Translations under genes and position numbers: made by a program
Shown: positions 59,782 through 64,000 of the stretch, in pieces
Layout of the letters: the number at the start of each line of letters is the position of its first letter
How positions within the stretch are numbered: position 1 is the first letter of the stretch
Notes under the pieces: generated by a model
Database searches by the model: none
Seen by the model: only the letters and a program-made list of their open reading frames with translations
Told to the model about the DNA's origin: nothing
NCBI RefSeq assembly: GCF_040115645.1
Contig: NC_089557.1
Location: 1,054,001 to 1,118,000, forward strand
DNA from: Euwallacea fornicatus
Lineage: Eukaryota; Arthropoda; Insecta; Coleoptera; Curculionidae
Length of the DNA stretch: 64,000 nucleotides
Reading direction: 5' to 3'

Positions 59782-62700
59782 AGAGGTGACATAATTCTAC
59801 TTACCTATAGAGTTCTTGATGGTTAATGTTGAGGGGCGGCTTTGGCGGGGCGGCTTTGGCAGGGCGTGTAACAAAGTAAAAAAGAAGAGATATACCTATT
59901 TTTAATTACTCTGTGCATTGTAGGTTAATAGGGATTTAGGTGTTCTATGATTTGCCATTCTCCTTATTGGTAGGTGAGCCGTGTCAAAGCCGCGCAGTTC
60001 CTCGTCTAGCCCTTGTTCTATTCTAGTCACTATATTCTAGTCTATTGCTAAGCGACTGCAGCCTTGAGGAGACCCGAAAATATCCTCCCCTCAAGGCTCG
60101 GAATCTGAAAATCTTTAGTAGAAACTTCCACAGGAGGATTTTTAAGTAAACTACTCTAGCGGCCATATAACTTCTTAAAATCCCCCTAGTCGACGCTAGC
60201 GTCACTCACCTTGTACAAAGTGACCGTAGCTTCGACTATCGCACTGTATATAGTCCCTCCCAAAACGAGTAACATGTCACACATCGCAAATACGTCCACT
60301 AAATTTAGATTAGCCTTAAAGACGCAAATCTAGGGTAACGAAGCCGTTGGTAATGGAAGAAAGTGAAGAACGTCTCAATTGCAAAGTTTGAGACGAAGAA
60401 TCGAGCAACTGACCTGAACAAAGTTGGGATTTCCCATGGCCGCTCCGACTTGAGCTAGTTCTGATTAACGGACGGACATTTGCGCTACTTTTGATTTTCC
60501 GAAAATGTTCAATTGAGCAAGTTTTTTCCACTACTCCTCAGGATTTGCAGCTAAATTTAAGAAAAAAACACTATAGCAAGACGATAGAGATATTTTGAAC
60601 TCGTGGAAAACAGCTGATTTTCGTGATTTCGAAAATACAACCTTTTCCATGTCCGTCTCCATTGGTTTGCCACTGACCCGAAATCTGGGAAAAATCGTGT
60701 TCTCTTTCAGTGGCCTTGAGGACATGCGAAGTGTTCCGACAAGTCAGCCGAGTTTGTCAAAATATCTCATTCGTTCCCGTTTTCCTTTGACAGATTTTGT
60801 GCCCGAATATCGCGCAAACGGTTTGAGATAAATGCGTCCGCGCACGTGTCCTTGGAATCGGCGAGATTTCGCCTTTATATTGACAAGTGAAGGGCGGAAG
60901 GGGGTCTACGTGGATTTCTGCTGTTTGTTTTGTTGATTTGAATTACCTAACGATCGGAACTAACCTGATACCTGTACCTGCCTATACTCAAACGTTCACC
61001 GAACCGAACTAACTTCACTTCCTGCCATACGTACCGTGGCGATTTTTATAAATAAGGGATGTAAATACCTGTACTCACACTTAGGCTGCACTATACCTAT
61101 CTCAGCTAACCTTTAGTTAGTTAACTTTCAAAGATTTCTTTCAACCCCTTATCGCACGTTCAAATGCAACGAAGTTTTGAACGCCAAGCAACGTTTCGCA
61201 AACAACGAATCTTAGGTAAAATTGTTAAAAAATGTATGATAAGACACAATGCAAAATTTCTAGTCGCAGTTTAGTCCCGATATAAAATAGATAAACACCT
61301 AGTCAATTGTTTTGTCTCTTCGTACCCAAACAAGTGGGTATGAGAGGGGTACTTGTGTAGATACGCAACCTGGTCCGAAGGACTCAACAATATGTAAAAT
61401 AGGTTTTGCTATAAAAGTCGAGAAAACCCATGAAATTTAAGGCGAAAAGAGAACAAATTAATACGTATAAGTAAGAATAGTTTTGGCAGTATTTTTGCAA
61501 GTGAATAGACTAAATTATTATGTTGTAAGGAATTAGGTTAGGACAACAGTTTTGTGGGGTGACCGCAAAAGGGCCAGTGCAATATTTTATGTAAAAATCT
61601 CCACACAGGACAGCGGTAAAAATTAGTCTTGACTGGGCCCCAAAGCTGGCGAGTGTGCAGTCTAGTCAGTCAGTAGTAGTGCTCACTTTCCTGTATTCAT
61701 GGCGACAGCATTTTTTAGATTTTAAACGAACAATAGATTAGCATCAATAATTCAAGCTATTATTAGCTTAATGCCGTATTCAAGGCGAATTTAATAACTT
61801 TAATAATTTCCCTATTGCCTGCTCCGCGCTATAAAAATATGTGACATTTTATAAATAATAAATCTTCATTCTATGACCCCGATAATAGAAAATGCAGTAG
61901 GTATAGAAAACATTCGACGATCGATCTCACCACAATACATATTCGGAACAAAACACTATCGCCCTATTACCTGTTTACAAATTATTTATCTGCGAGTCGG
62001 CCGTATGTAGAAAAGTTAGGTTATGTAGGAGCACAGAAAGTATTATTAAATTGTACAGTATAGAGAGTGATATTACGCAACTAAGCCCTTAGAGTTAGAC
62101 GTTGTTTCTTTGACAAGTTTATCATATTATAGTTTGTAATTAATGTTCTGGCATTACTTCGGGAGAAAAACAGAAATGGCGGCGCTAATGAGAACGGTGA
62201 ATTTCGTAAATTAAAACCTCCCCAAATTGGGGTGGGATTAGGTGGTAAGGGTTTAATGGAACGCCAAAACTTTCGGCACAGCTGATGAGGTTGATGGAAA
62301 ACAGTATTCTTAACGTAATACCGTTCGGAAACGAAAAAGACTTTGGAAAAAATACCTTTAAAATAAGGTAACATTCAACTCTTAAAATTTTTAAGACCCC
62401 TGTCGCGCCCTCGACTAGAAGGGCGTCAATTAGGGGTCAGCTACCGACCTAAGGGACGTAACAATGAAACGAATAAATATATCGCGAAGCTAGAGGTCCG
62501 TGGGCTTTCAGGTGGGAAGACGACGTATTTCTGACGTCGGTTTGATGGTTCGCGCCAGTACGTCAATCAAGCAAATTTCCTGAAAGGGAAATCTTACAGA
62601 TTTGCACTGCTGTCATCCCGTGCCGTCCTCCCGACGTCATCCTCCGGCGTCCCTTCGACATCGTTTCATGACGTCCGTTTGACATCATCCCCCTCTTTCC

Positions 62701-63494
62701 GATGGAGAGCGTGCGTGAAAGTTTTGGCACCTGCACTCGATGTGTTAGTATTAAAAAGAAGCAATAATAACGCGTCTTCTACAGCAATAAACAAAAAGCA
62801 ATTCTCGTCAAATTGAATGTTCGTCAATACGGTTTACACTTAAGCATGTTCGCCGAAATATTCCGAGACACTCTAACAGCAATAAGAGCGATGAGCAATA
62901 TTTTTAATTAAGATTTTTAACGTTTCGGCGAATCGCACACACAAAACAACGATTGGAACTTTTTTAAATGGAATTTACAGTTTTCGTCAGAATCGAAATT
63001 TCGAAGGCATCCCGGGTGCCGGGTATTCGAAAGCAATAAAACAGTAGGTTGGTCATCAGAAGACGGCCACGCCTCTGAAACCATAGCAATACGATAGATA
63101 ACGAACTACCATAGGTCTAGGTATAAATAAATAAACAAGGAAGTTGACGTTTTAGCCCTTAAAAGTATGAATTAACGAGTAGCGAGTATTAGGTCGCAGA
63201 GGGGGTAAGTTCAGTCAATTATTCACAGAAACATTTAAGTACCTTGAGAAGAAGTATTGAAATCAAAACGTATATTCTACAGACACACATCATCGGTCAA
63301 TTTTCCCCAACTAAAATAATTCTCCCTCCCTGCGACGTTGCCCCATAGAGCGCCTATAACTTGACAGCAATATAGCGTATTAAATAATCAAACGAGCAAT
63401 ACACTTACATACTAATACTACTTTTTACATAAGACCTAGAGATACTTAGCCTTTACTACATAATAGTGTAAAACGTAATTTTTGCCGGACGAAA

Positions 63495-63509
63495 CCGGGC
63501 TTCGCCCGG
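63495..63509. repeat. Compact GC-rich hairpin
   Basis: CCGGGC and GCCCGG flank a 3-nt TTC loop, followed by more G/C-rich sequence in an AT-rich neighbourhood. It could be an RNA structure or the end of a retroelement. Confidence 0.55.
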
Positions 63510-63629
63510 GCGGGCCCCAGCCCGATTCGGCCTGCACTAAAACAATTTTAGAGATTGAACTGTACTATTTACATACATACCTAATTAACTTAAATAGAGA
63601 TATTTTATGAATATATTATAATAGAGTTA

Positions 63630-63635
63630 AATAAA
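63630..63635 (+). terminator. Candidate distal polyadenylation signal of scrt
   Basis: AATAAA in an AU-rich stretch. It would give a 3' UTR of about 3.9 kb. Confidence 0.35.
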
Positions 63636-64000
63636 TGAATTTTATATTATATAAATGACAAGAAAATGTCCCTCTGGTTCTTATTTACCCGGTTAGTGTA
63701 TAAAAATTGTAAAAACCACATCAGACGCAGAGAGAATTGTTTTTGCTGTAGGTACAATATATTTTATATAACATTAAGTTATTTCCAGTTTCCTTGCATA
63801 TAGTCGAGAGCATTCCATCTCTAGTAGAGTGTTTTGGGTTGCCAATGCGTTGCGCTAAATAAGAACTAAGATGTAAAATATACTATATAGAGTAGCGTAG
63901 CTATATAGACACCACGTCCAATGAAAAGTAACTAGTTGCATGCCAAAGAGTTTTTGAACAAGTTTTACAACGAATATATTTAAAAGAAATCATGTTCTGC

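Larger units (their letters stand above)
59782..63700 (+). other. Probable long scrt 3' UTR and downstream DNA
   Basis: There is no further coding sequence. Plus-strand AATAAA signals occur at 61857-61862 and 63630-63635, and either could end the transcript. A Pumilio-type TGTAAATA is at about 61068. A GC-rich hairpin lies at 63495-63509. Which part is transcribed cannot be told from sequence. Confidence 0.45.

Noticed and set aside
1..64000. CRISPR array, operon or prokaryotic features
   Set aside because: No regularly spaced direct repeats or ribosome-binding-site-led genes. All supported genes are spliced eukaryotic genes.

Overview
This window is eukaryotic nuclear DNA, most likely from an insect. 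Genes are split by GT-AG introns, many only 45-70 nt long. The gene content is that of an arthropod nucleus: an Lsm protein, two Lmx1-type LIM-homeobox genes, a mitochondrial m-AAA protease and two Scratch-type zinc-finger genes. The non-coding DNA carries insect-like interspersed elements and a decayed non-LTR retrotransposon. I cannot name the species. I found no rRNA, convincing tRNA, CRISPR array, operon or other prokaryotic signal.

Layout. (1) 166-1069 (+) encodes LSm2, complete in four exons. (2) 1456-6173 (-) encodes an Lmx1-type LIM-homeodomain protein (copy A, 394 aa, six exons including a predicted 21-nt microexon), convergent with LSm2. (3) 6174-19325 is non-coding with dispersed repeats. 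(4) 19326-24755 (-) encodes a second Lmx1-type gene (copy B, 360 aa) in tandem orientation with copy A. (5) 24756-26867 is a short spacer holding a large foldback element and a cluster of CTCF-like motifs. (6) 26868-30580 (-) encodes the mitochondrial protease Afg3l2 (781 aa, 13 exons); its first intron hides an unexpected open exon. (7) 30581-36580 is non-coding with a degenerate R1/jockey-like LINE fragment and other repeats. (8) 36581-43926 (-) encodes a Scratch-related SNAG zinc-finger repressor (552 aa, seven exons). (9) 43927-55379 is an 11.5-kb spacer. (10) 55380-59781 (+) encodes the scratch (scrt) orthologue (450 aa, three exons) with a TATA box upstream, followed by about 4 kb of probable 3' UTR and downstream sequence.

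Each gene model was assembled by hand from splice consensus, phase and protein homology, and in every model the exon lengths sum to a multiple of three. The window therefore holds two local duplications of neurodevelopmental transcription factors: Lmx1 in tandem and scratch head to head. Two housekeeping genes, LSm2 and Afg3l2, are interleaved with them. Both large transcription-factor neighbourhoods are rich in non-coding DNA, as expected for genes with long-range regulation. The most unusual items are the open exon inside Afg3l2 intron 1, the near-perfect 150-bp-arm foldback beside CTCF-like sites between Lmx1-B and Afg3l2, the different homeobox introns of the two Lmx1 copies, and several families of small inverted-repeat elements.
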